From: Nageia nagi
Taxonomy: Eukaryota > Pinophyta
DNA length: 64,000 nt
Reading direction: 5' to 3'
NCBI GenBank assembly: GCA_050084985.1
Contig: JBITNC010000001.1
Location: 114,018,001 to 114,082,000 of the forward strand
Shown: positions 11,836-21,782 of the stretch, one piece after another
Numbering within the stretch: position 1 is the first letter of the stretch
Layout: each line of letters starts with the position of its first letter
The notes under the pieces: model-generated
Database searches by the model: none
What the model was told of the DNA's origin: nothing
What the model saw: only the letters and a program-made list of their open reading frames with translations
Translations under genes and position numbers: made by a program

Positions 11836-11847
11836 TGGTATCAGAGC
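11836..11847 (+). other. Element B primer-binding site
   Basis: TGGTATCAGAGC, two bases (AT) after the 5' LTR, complementary to plant initiator tRNA-Met. Confidence 0.95.
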
Positions 11848-14711
11848 CTTGTTGTGGAAGCTCTTCTTCTAGGTGTAGACATTCTCCTTGTTGTGGAATC
11901 AAATCCTTCTTGGTGTAGAAGCTCTCCTTGTTGTGGAAGCTCTTTTTTTTGGTGTGGAAGCTACATCTTGGAGGTTCATCCTTCTTCACTCCTCATCTTT
12001 CACCCCCTTGGTGAGGTAAATTTTAAAGAGCAGGTATAAAGATTCTCCTCATTTGGTCATTGATTTTGATTATTACATAATGCTACTAACACCTTATTTG
12101 CTATGTGTTAGTCCCTTTTTTAAGTTATGATTAACAAGTTGCAATTTTTTACTAATCCTCTATGTTACTTGCAATTTTAAATTGCTATAGTTCTTTTAAA
12201 AAGGGTTAGTATACAAAAATTGTCATTTGTTGTTCATATTATGTTGAACTTAAAAGTATGTGTTGGTTCAATTATTTGATTAAGTGCCCATATATGATGC
12301 AAAATTGCAATATTTGTACTAACATGTTTTTTACTATTTACTTAAAATAGTAATGTATTTTCTCATATATGCTATCATTAGTGAGTTATTGATATGATCC
12401 TAAGCAAAAGGCATCAACATTTCCAAAAATAAAAGGAGGACAAATTTTTTATTAAGGGCACAATACTATATTTAAATGGCACTATCTATATTTTACTTTT
12501 TGTTTAAACTATAGTAAAAAATATAGACATATATAGATTTTATTTTAAATTTGTTTAAAATAAAAATTAAATATCTATCAATATTGACATTTAGGGGGGT
12601 CACGTTCAAAATAAATTAAAATTATATGAATTTATTTCAAGGGGGGGTCATTGATAACAAATTAAATCGTATAAAAAGTATTACAACGGGGGGGGTCCTC
12701 CACATGCGCGCGGCCTCTGTGGTGGCTCCTCCCCGCTCCTCAGCCGCTCCTCCCCGCCCGTCGATGCGCCACCACAGCCCTGCCCTCAACGACTGCGAAG
12801 TTTTTGACTATATGACTGAACGAGACATCTTCTCGTGGAAGTAGTCCTGTAGGCTACCAATGACATGGCTTTCCTTGACAGGCATTGACTATTGAAAGGC
12901 TCTGTACACTGTTTGTCGTAATGCGTGGTGCATACAAAGTTTCTTAGACTGTAATAATCGCACGCGATGTACAAACTAGATACGTTGCCCCGCTCCGTGT
13001 GCTGTTGCAGACACCATTTCATGGACTGAAATGATAGCAGGATATGTACACCATGGGAAGGCACAGGAATTGTTTGCCCAATGGTGCCCATCCCAGTCTC
13101 CCGTGTTATGTGGCCTGCACTGATCGTAGGATATCCACCATCTCCCCACCGCCACCCCGCGCTCCTCTGCCTCCACCACGCAACTGCTTCCTCCTCTCGC
13201 GACTGTCTCCTCCTCCTCACGCTGCCATGATCACAGGATCTATCCCTGCACTAGTCATGAGTCTCGTACAAACCATTTTATGGACTGCACTGGTCACGAA
13301 TTGGGCTGGTCAACAGTCGCCCTACGCACCTCACACATCCTCTGCCCTCCTCCGTGACCTCCTTGCCACCTTGGTCTCCCCTGCCACCCCTACCCAGCTT
13401 CTCCACCACCCTGAGGCTTCCACTTGGCCCCTTCCCATTTGATTTTTTCAAAAAAAATAGGGGGGACTCATATTTTAAACTTCATTTACTTTTTTATTGA
13501 CTTAGGAGTATTTTTTTTAATGCTTCAAGTTGGCGCAGCATTAAAAATTGGGGTATGGGTCTCCTATTACAACTTGCACACTTATTCTTCTTAGGCCTTT
13601 TTTCCTTCCTTGCTTACAATTCAATTGCTCCCATTCAATACACTTAGGAGTACTTAGACTATTTCTAATATTCTACTCCACATTGCATGTTTAATTTAAG
13701 TGCCTATGCAATCTCTAAGCCTAGTTAAAAGGGATAAAACTTTAAGTCAAAAGGGGGGAATTAGTATAAATTTTTTACTTAAATTTTGCATGCTAGACTT
13801 ATGATGCATGTATCTTGTTTGAAGAATAAAACATGCTTAGGACTTAAATTTTTAATACATGATGCATGTTTACTTAAATTTTTAAGTCATGATACAATGC
13901 ATGTTATGAATTAAATACTAAGTAGGACTTAGTTCTTTGTTTAATTCATTAAGTGCTTGAATAAATTAAGAAAATATGAACAATGTAAAAGTCCTTTAGG
14001 GTTTAGAACAAAACCCATTGGATTCAATTTTTGGCCTCTTAAGGTTTCAAGTTCGTGTGGATGGAGTATTTTTTTCACTTTACTTTATAGTTTTTGCACA
14101 TTTGCTTATACTTGCAATACGCAAAAATTTGAAAAGTAACCCCTAAAATGAATACATCCGCACGTATTTTCCACAACATGACTTGTTTGGGGAGCCATGA
14201 GGTGAGGACAGGGCAGACTGGAGCCCTTTTAGTCCGAAGAACTGAGTGGTGGTAAGTCCATCTTAATTGCCCCTAAGACCTCTGTTGGATTGGACATAAC
14301 TCTATTAGGTGGACAGGCATGTGTGTAGTGATACCACATGTCCGCACGTCCATTCAGGGATTATCCTGATAACCTAGGAGGAAAACTGAGACCCTTAATC
14401 AAGATAATTAAAATGGCCGGTCCAAGATATGTCGGATCCTTGGAAAATAGTAGGTACTTCTCCTTGTGAGAGTATATCACTGACCAAGGTGAACTGGTTG
14501 AGGACTGGTAGTACCTGGGCTCCACCTTGCGGGCATCCAGGTGAAGGCCTAATTCTATACAAGAAAACAACCCCAACTTTATCCTTCTATGGATCGTGGT
14601 TAATGAGTTTACACATGTGGGACATGTTTGCTTATTAGATGTTTTATATGTATAGATGAAAATTGTAAAAGTTTACATTCTTATTGCATATTTATTTGTT
14701 TTTTCGTAGCA
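11848..14711 (+). other. Element B long untranslated leader
   Basis: About 2.9 kb separates the PBS from the gag start, unusually long for copia. It has AT-rich parts (11848-12680 and 13440-14150), a GC-rich island (12690-13440, listed separately) and a segment at 14150-14640 that is nearly identical in element C (about 32000-32480, reversed). The strong conservation of that last part just before gag suggests a packaging or translation role, which is inference. Confidence 0.75.
12690..13440 (+). pseudogene. GC-rich island with PPR-like gene fragments in the leader
   Basis: GC content rises sharply against the AT-rich element. Two stretches translate as decayed pentatricopeptide-repeat motifs: VFDYMTERDIFSW at about 12795-12840 and SWTEMIAGYVHHGKAQELF near 13020-13075. 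These match the MPERDVVSW and SWTxMIxGY patterns of plant organelle RNA-editing PPR proteins. The phrase TTTATGGACTGCAC near 13277 may be a further decayed copy. Stops and frame changes rule out a working gene. Element C has a related but strongly diverged island at 33170-33990. The source gene is unknown. Confidence 0.55.
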
Positions 14712-16199
14712 ATGGTTGAAACCTTCGTTCCCAAGCACATACTCGATGGTTCCAACTTTGGAATATGGGAACCTCGTATGAAAGCCGAGTTACAAGCAAG
14801 GAAGCTGTGGTAGACAGTTAGTGAAGATGTGGTTGCTCCTACCAATGAGAAGGCTCTTGAAGTATACAACTCAAAGAATGAGTTAGCAACTTCAATGATT
14901 TACCGTGCAGTTTCAGATGATGTCCTTCTCATGATTTCTTCATCAACTTTAGCAAAGGAAGCTTGGGATAGGTTAAAGAAAATTTACCTTGGGTCCAAAT
15001 TTTCAAGGAGGTTTACCATTCTACAAAAGTTGTTGCAGTATCGACAAAGTGAAGATGAAAGTGCCTCCATCTACTTAAATAAAATCATTGACCTCAGGAC
15101 ACAACTGGTTGGTTGTGGGTGCAACTGGATCAATGATGAGTTCATGGTCTTCATCATTCTTCAAAGCCTTACTACAAAGTTCAACAACTTTGTCACAGTT
15201 ATGGAAACAAGGCTCGATGATGAAGAAGATGTCATCTCACTTGATAACCTTTCTAGACTTCTTCTAAAGCATGAGGAAACTTTGAACAAGAAAATGTTGA
15301 ACCTTTCTCCAAAGGACAATAGCATTGCTCTAGGAGCAATCAAAACTCCTTTCAAGAAAAAGTTCAAACATTACAAATTCAAAGACAACAAATCCTCATC
15401 TACCTTCAGGAAGTATGACAAAAAGGGCAACAACAACAACAATCATGGCAACTATAGGCACAGGAATGATAAAGCAGGATCAAGCAATCCAACACCTCAG
15501 GAAAAGTTTGATGGGAATTGTAACTTCTGTGGCATCTTTGGGCACAAAGAGTATGATTTTTGCAAAAAGAAATTTGCTCAAAAAGGAAAGGGAAATGCAA
15601 ATGTGAGAACTTTCAATAATAGAAAGAAGAACAAGCATACTGCTAATGTTGCCTACTACTCAATGACTCAAACTATTTCAAATGATTGGATTGTTGATTC
15701 AGGATGCACTAATCACATGTGTTATGAAAAGGATAAGTTTGAAAATTTTCATAAGTACAAAAAGGATGCAGTTGTGATAGGTGATAATACAGTCCTTGAT
15801 GTTCACGGAATAGGAAGTGTGAAGATTCATGGAAAGACTCTTGACAATGTCTTTTATGTGCCTAAACTAAGGATGAATCTCATCTCCATGATTCAAATTA
15901 CAAGGAAAGGATGCTCATTTGAGTTTACCTCACACTCCTGGAGTGTTAAGAAAGGACTTGCCACCTTGATGAAAGGATCAGTAAAGAATGACCTTTATAT
16001 TGTGGATCAAGTACCTTCAAAGATTTGTCTTGCTACAAATGTTTGTTCAAAAGGTAATCTTTGGCATCAACGATTAGGACACCTTAACCACAAGAGTATT
16101 CAAGCTATGAAAACTCAAGAACTTGTGGAAGGTTTACCTAATATTTCACCCACAATTGGTCTTTGTGAAAGGTGCATTCTAGGAAAGATGCATAGGTAA
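14712..16199 (+). pseudogene. Element B gag, protease and pre-integrase region
   Basis: ATG at 14712 (MVETFVPKHILDGSNFGIW). A TAG at 14811-14813 stops the frame after 33 codons, and the same stop is present in element C. The frame then runs open from 14829 to 16199: a UBN2-type capsid region, a basic stretch, a zinc knuckle with one residue too many before the last Cys (CNFCGIFGHKEYDFC), the protease motif WIVDSGCTNHM near 15690, and the pre-integrase motif WHQRLGHLNHKS with CERCILGK. It ends at TAA 16197-16199, where element C has a CAA codon. Confidence 0.88.
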
Positions 16200-16870
16200 A
16201 AGTTTGAAAAAGATAAGGCAACTCAGGCTACTTGTCCTCTTCAGCTTGTGCATTCAGATTTGATGGGTCCTTTTCAGACTAAGTCCCTAGGGGATCTTCT
16301 TATGTTCTGACCTTCATTGATGACTTCAGTAGGATGACATTTGGTTATCTACTTGAGCACAAGGATCAAACTTTTGACAGGTTTTCAAGACTTCAAGGCA
16401 CTTGTTGAAAATCAAACTGATTTTAAGATCAAAATGCTAAGATCTGACAATGGGGGTGAATATAATAGCAATGAGTTTAACGACTATTGTGTTAAACATG
16501 GGATTAAGTGACAATTCACAATCCCTTACACCCCTCAGCAAAATGGAGTTGCTGAAAGGAAGAATCGCACGATTATGGAAATGGCAAGATGCATGTTGGG
16601 TAACCTTCCTAGTTTCTTATGGGGCAAAGCTGTTCACACTGTTATTCACACCCTAAATAGGTGTCCTACTAAGGTAGTTGAAGGTAAAACTCCATATGTA
16701 GCATGGACAGGAAAGAAACCTAACCTCTCACACTTTAGGGTCTTCGGTTGTGATGCATTTGCCTTCATTACCTTAGAGAAAAGAAAGAAGCTAGATAAAC
16801 GATTAGAAAAATGCATCTTTGTGGGGTATGATAATCAGCATAGAGGTTACAGGCTCTACTCTTCATCCCA
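16200..16870 (+). pseudogene. Element B integrase (broken)
   Basis: The catalytic motifs VHSDLMGPF, RSDNGGEY and NGVAERKN are visible. Relative to element C there is a one-base loss near 16291 and a one-base gain near 16383, so about 90 bp is read out of frame, and a TGA at 16509-16511 where C has CGA. The downstream part from 16575 is open and carries the end of the core and the FVGYDNQHRGYRLY motif. Confidence 0.87.
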
Positions 16871-17377
16871 GAAAATAGTCTTTGTTTCTAGGGATGTCAA
16901 GTTCAATGAACTTTCTGATGATACGACTTCTCATGCTGAAGTGTCTGATACAAATGATTCTTCGCTTGCACCTAACTGGTTGGATGATCATGTAGAGAAG
17001 TCACCACAAGAGCAAAATTCTCCAGCACAGAGAATTACAAGAAGTATGACCTTGAATAAATCCTTATTTGCCAAAATTGATAATATGCATGAGCCATCAA
17101 CCTTCAAAGAAGCTTCCAAGCAAGAAAATAGTCTTTGTTTCTAGGGATGTCAAGTTCAATGAACTTTCTGATGATACGACTTCTCATGCTGAAGTGTCTG
17201 ATACAAATGATTCTTCGCTTGCACCTAACTGGTTGGATGATCATGTAGAGAAGTCACCACAAGAGCAAAATTCTCCAGCACAGAGAATTACAAGAAGTAT
17301 GACCTTGAATAAATCCTTATTTGCCAAAATTGATAATATGCATGAGCCATCAACCTTCAAAGAAGCTTCCAAGCAAG
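16871..17377 (+). repeat. Perfect 253-bp tandem duplication in element B
   Basis: 16871-17123 and 17124-17377 appear identical, from GAAAATAGTCTTTG to TTCCAAGCAAG. The unit covers the integrase-RT linker. Since 253 is not a multiple of 3, it shifts the frame. Element C has a single copy, so the event belongs to B alone. The junction shows a short AAGAAA/CAGAAA homology. Confidence 0.95.
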
Positions 17378-18889
17378 AGTGTTGGATGGAAGCTATGAAA
17401 GTTGAGTATGAGGCGCTCATGAAAAATGAAACTTGGGATTTAGTTCCTTATACCAATGAGAAAAATGTGATTGGTAATAAATGGATATACAAGGTCAAGT
17501 ACAATTCTGATGGAAAAATTGAAAAATACAAGGCAAGATTAGTGGCCAAAGGATTCGCTCAAAAATATGGTATTGATTATGAGGAAACCTTTGCTCCTGT
17601 AGCCAAGATGCCTACTGTCAGAATAATTCTTGCTCTTTCTGCAGCTCAAGGATGGAAAGCTTTTCAACTTGATGTCAAAAGTGCATTTCTCAATGGTGAC
17701 TTGGATGTTGAAATCTACATGAATCAACCAGAAGGATTTATTCCAGAAGGAAAAGAGACTCTTGTGTGTAAACTAAAGAAGTCTTTGTATGGACTTAAGC
17801 AAGCACCTAGAGCATGGTACAAGAAAATTTCAGGCTTCTTTGCAGATATTGGTTTTTCCAAGTGCTTCTCAGATTTAGATCTATATGTACTCAATCAAGG
17901 AAAGACATGGTTATAATTCTCCTTTATGTGGATGATCTTCTCATAACAGGCAATAATATTGAAATCATCCAAGAGTGCATCTCCAAACTCAAGGCAACAT
18001 TTGAAATGACTGATCTAGGTCTATTGCATTACTATCTTGGGATGCAAGTATACCAACACAAAGATTGTACTTATCTTAGTCAATCTAAGTATATATCAGA
18101 CATCTTGCAAAAGTTTGGAATGGAGGAGTGTAAATATGCTACAATACCTATTTCTCCTGGAATCGTTGTATCATTGAGCTCAGATTCTCAGTTGGTTGAT
18201 GCTACAGCTTATAGAAAATTGATTGGTAGTCTTCTGTATCTGACTATCTCTCGTCCTGATATTGCCTTTGCAGTGAATCTGATGGCACGATTCATGCAAA
18301 AACCATATATTGAACACCTTAATGCTGTTAAGAAAATCTTGAGGTATGTCGCAGGGACAAAGGATCTTGCTCTTAAGTATTCCAAAGTGCCCTCAATTGT
18401 TCTCTCAAGGTTCTCAGATTCTAATTATGGGGAGATAGAGATGATAGAAAATCAACCTCTGCATATGTGTTTAGCATTGGTTCAGGTGCTATCTCTTAGG
18501 CTTCCAAGAAGCAACCTACTGTGACTCTTTCTACCACCGAAGCCGAATATCGAGCCATGTCTGTTGCCGCCCAAGAAGCTATTTGGCTAAGACATCTTCT
18601 GAATGAAATTGGGTATAAGCAAAATGGCCCCTCTCTTATTTCGTCAGATAATCAATCGGCTATCTCTTTGGCTAAGAATCCTGTGTTCCATCAGCGAACC
18701 AAACATGTAGAAATCCAAGCCCATTTTATTAGGGAGAAGGTTCTAGATGACATCATACACTTGCAGTATTGTCCATCTACTGACAACTCCGCTGATTTGT
18801 TCACCAAGCCCCTTCCTAAAGCTCAGTTCTGCAAGCTTAGGTATTCTCTCGGGTTGGTGAAGTTGCCCTCAAGGGGGAGTGAAGTTTAA
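17378..18889 (+). pseudogene. Element B reverse transcriptase and RNase H (broken)
   Basis: RT motifs run in order: [42 protein letters not shown] and the YVDD box near 17930. RNase H follows with AEYRAM, SSDNQSAISLAKNP and TKHVEIQAHFIREKV, and the frame ends at 18889. Compared with element C, a base is missing near 17903 just before YVDD and another in a G run near 18430. A TAG at 18497-18499 replaces a conserved Trp (TGG). The ends of the segment are well conserved. Confidence 0.88.
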
Positions 18890-18948
18890 ACTTTTGTTAG
18901 TGATGACAACTTCACCTCTTAGAGGCCTTTTTTGATTGTACATTCTAG

Positions 18949-19227
18949 ACCTCCGTGGTAAGTTTGCTCTGCATGACAAACTTGTTGTACAATTGTTGTT
19001 ATAGAGTGTTGATTATTTTATACCTCAGTGGTAAGTTTACTCTGCGTGACAAACTTGTTGTACATTTTATACCTCCGTGGTGAGTTTGCTCTGCGTGAGA
19101 AACTTATTGTACAAATTTTGAGCATATAATTAATATACCTCCGTGGTAAGTTCGCTCTGCGTGATGAACTTGTTGTACATTCTATACCTCCGTGGTGAGT
19201 TTGCTCTGCGTGAGAAACTCATTGTAC
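18949..19227 (+). repeat. Array of five 42-bp hairpin repeats in element B 3' UTR
   Basis: Copies at 18949-18990, 19022-19063, 19071-19112, 19137-19178 and 19186-19227. Each begins ACCTCMGTGGT, then a stem arm, a conserved loop around CTCTGCRTGA, the other arm, and ends TTGTAC. The 6-bp arms are AAGTTT/AAACTT (copies 1 and 2), GAGTTT/AAACTT (3, a G-U pair), AAGTTC/GAACTT (4) and GAGTTT/AAACTC (5). Two positions therefore change in a compensatory way. The array follows the pol stop and precedes the polypurine tract. Confidence 0.93.
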
Positions 19228-19707
19228 AATTTTTATGCTCTATTTTAAAATCAACACATGTCTATATACAACAGGTGACTATGAGTGATGGCTTGGCATC
19301 TCCGTGATGGCTTATAGTGTACCATTGATCAGTTATTTATAAGATGGCATTATTTAATTCTCTTATTTGAATATATGATGCATCTAACTGATTTTGTTCA
19401 TGAGTTGCTTGTAGCATGCAGGATCTTCTTTAGAAATGCAGGTTACTCACCTTGTGAAAGCAAGCTCATGGAGACTCACATGTCAGCTTAAAGTTGATCG
19501 ACTACTATGTACAGTGAAACCAGTTGTGGTTAATGATTGTATTGTAAACCATTTTTTGTCAAATGGTAATGTAGTGAGTCTCATACTAGTTCTCAAAAAG
19601 ATTTTCAAAATATGTAAAAGTTCTCATCTCCACTTGTATCTCTATGGAGGAGAACTCTCTCTTACTCTCTCTCTTCTCTCTTCTACGCTCTATCCCAATA
19701 TTGCATT

Positions 19708-19716
19708 AAGGGGGAG
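19708..19716 (+). promoter_or_regulatory. Element B polypurine tract
   Basis: AAGGGGGAG directly before the 3' LTR at 19717, the usual primer site for plus-strand DNA synthesis. Confidence 0.9.
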
Positions 19717-20205
19717 TGTTAGAATTTGTAATGAAATATTGTGAATATCTAGACTCCTTGTAAATTCAATTAATCACTTAAGGGTATGTAGATACCTTAA
19801 GTGATTAATAGAATTCTTTAATATGTAGACTTTGACTTTACCAAAGGAGTTAGTTGGTAGGTTGAAGTTTGGTGATACATTTAATGTAACCCTAACCTTA
19901 CCCTTGGGTTAAAGGAAGGTTAGGGAGGTGCTCTCAACCTATAAATAGAGGACCTCTCCTCTTGTAAACATATCTAAGTTTTGAGTAAAATTACTCTACT
20001 TGGTTGTGTAGGAGAGAGCTAGAGAATAGTTGTAAGAGAGACATAGATTTGAGAATAAGAGAACTAGTTGTGGATGTACTCCCAAGGAGGGAGGAACCAC
20101 ATTATATGGATGTGTTATCTTGAGTGATTGTGTTATCTTGTGTACATTTGAGTTTCCTAGTCTAAGGTCCTAAAGGATTTGTTTAGATCTAGTTCAAATC
20201 CCTCA
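19717..20205 (+). repeat. Element B 3' LTR (489 bp)
   Basis: Same length as the 5' LTR and one substitution different. It is followed by GCACC (20206-20210), the right copy of the target duplication. Confidence 0.96.
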
Positions 20206-20210
20206 GCACC

Positions 20211-21777
20211 CACTTGATACAACATTCAAAAAGGAGGAAGGAATACAGTTCTAGAAGACCCTCAATGGTCTAGCTCTAATGCTCATTGTTTGATCTCTGC
20301 ACACAGCTCCAAAGTAACATAGTTAAATAATCACTATCCTCTCTGCATATTCGTTTGCTCACTTCACATACTCCGGATACTCCCCTCTTCCACGCTCATT
20401 TTTCACACCTTCTTCGATCCACTCTCCACCTCTTCCACACTATTACCTTCACTTTTACGCTATTACATCCTCTCCCATGCTATTACTTCAACTTGCCACG
20501 TCTCTACTCGCCCGTTTTCCCTAAATCTACAATCCACTCTTCACATCCATTCCTACAAAACCGTTACACATCAAGAAAATTGTTACACATCAAGAAAACC
20601 CCTCACTAAATTGTTCCTATCATCACACGTTATCAAAACAAACTGAAAAGGAATCTTTATTTGTAACTGCTCCTACACTAAGAGAGTTCACTATCTGAGA
20701 TTGCAACTGTTGTAACTGATGAACGCTCCTCTTGCTCAAATAGAGTTGTTCAGATAAATGTAGCTCTTTCTCCATTGATTCTGAAGATTTGACAGTATCT
20801 GATTTTTAGTTCTAGAGTCTCTTTCTATAGCCTAGAGATTGACTAGCTTACCGGATGTTTATTGTATTCACCATGATGTCATCATCTCCGTACTCCAGAA
20901 GAGAGTTCCAAGGTATTTATGTGGCCTACTAGCTTATCGGATGTTTATTGTATTCACCATGATGTCATCATCTCCGGACTCTGGAAGAGAGTTTCAAGGT
21001 ATCTATGTGGCCTTCCGGACTTTTCAACACCAACTGCTAACGTCATCTTCTCTAGACTCCGGAAGTAGAGTAAAATGCTTCCCGTGATGTCCAAACTTTT
21101 ATCTCCGAACTTTTCTCTCTGGAGTTTTATCTCCGGACTTTTCTCTTCGGACTTTTATCTTCGAACTTTTATCTTCGAACTTTTCTCTCCGGACTTTTCT
21201 CTCCGAACTTTTATCTCCGAACTTTTCTCTCTGAACTTTTCTCTATGGAATTTTATCTCCGGACTTTTATCTCCGAACTTTTATCTCCGAACTTTTATCT
21301 CCGGACTTTTATCTCTGAACTTTTATCTCCGAACTTTTATCTTCAGACTTTTCTCTCTGGACTTTTCTCTCTGGACTTTTATCTCTGGACTTTTATCTTC
21401 GCACTTTTATCTCTGGACTTTTATCTTCGCACTTTTATCTCTGGACTTTTATCTTCGAACTTTTATCTTCGCACTTTTATCTCTGGACTTTTATTCACCC
21501 CTTGCTGACCTCATCATCTCCGGAACCTGGTTTCATTCAAAAATGTGAACATCGTTCTTCCCATGACGTCATCTTCATGCTTCCGGAATGCTCTACTCAC
21601 TTTCTCCGGAACCCGATTTTTTTTTTTTTTCACAACTGAGCTTTTATTATTTCATTTCAGAATGCTTAATTTACTAACCCCGGCGTTTCAATTCTCCTTG
21701 CTAACCTCATCACCTCCGGAACCCGGTCTTTACCAAAACCATGTGTTGACAACAATGACAATCACACATGCTCAACA
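20211..21777 (-). repeat. Element A 5' LTR, second segment
   Basis: Resumes at CACTTGATACAACATTC exactly where 11344 stopped and ends ...GCTCAACA at 21777, followed by AAATG (21778-21782), element A's right target duplication. A short duplication near 20569-20590 is absent from the other LTR. Confidence 0.93.
21092..21493. repeat. 14-bp minisatellite inside element A 5' LTR
   Basis: About 28-29 units of the same 14-bp motif as at 5063-5380, i.e. five or six more than in the other LTR. The two arrays were identical at insertion, so the difference arose in place. Confidence 0.9.
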
Positions 21778-21782
21778 AAATG

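Larger units (their letters stand above)
11345..20205 (+). mobile_element. Element B: Ty1/copia retrotransposon nested in element A's LTR
   Basis: Complete plus-strand element of 8861 bp: 5' LTR 11345-11833, PBS 11836-11847, leader of about 2.9 kb, gag-pol remnants 14712-18889, 3' UTR with a hairpin array, polypurine tract ending at 19716, and 3' LTR 19717-20205. Both LTRs are 489 bp and I see one difference between them (T at 11737 versus G in the 3' copy region near 20108), so the insertion is very young. Gag-pol is nevertheless broken by several stops, frameshifts and a 253-bp tandem duplication. Element C at 26694-35382 is another copy of the same family. Confidence 0.96.
3881..21777 (-). 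mobile_element. Element A: Sirevirus-like Ty1/copia retrotransposon, interrupted by element B
   Basis: Complete LTR retrotransposon on the minus strand. The 3' LTR is 3881-5659. The 5' LTR is 11026-11344 plus 20211-21777, split by element B. The PBS is at 11012-11023 and several polypurine tracts lie at 5660-5865. Domain order read on the minus strand is gag, protease, integrase, reverse transcriptase, RNase H, which is the copia order. Long LTRs, a gag with several zinc knuckles and a long coiled-coil part, and repeated polypurine tracts before the 3' LTR are traits of the Sirevirus (SIRE/Maximus) lineage; that clade call is my inference. The coding region is dead: seven in-frame stops and at least two frameshifts. 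The first 245 bp of the two LTRs differ at about eight positions. Confidence 0.92.

Noticed and set aside
11836-11847. tRNA gene fragments at the GGTATCAGAGC sites
   Set aside because: These 12-bp sites are primer-binding sites complementary to initiator tRNA-Met next to LTRs; no cloverleaf is present around them.
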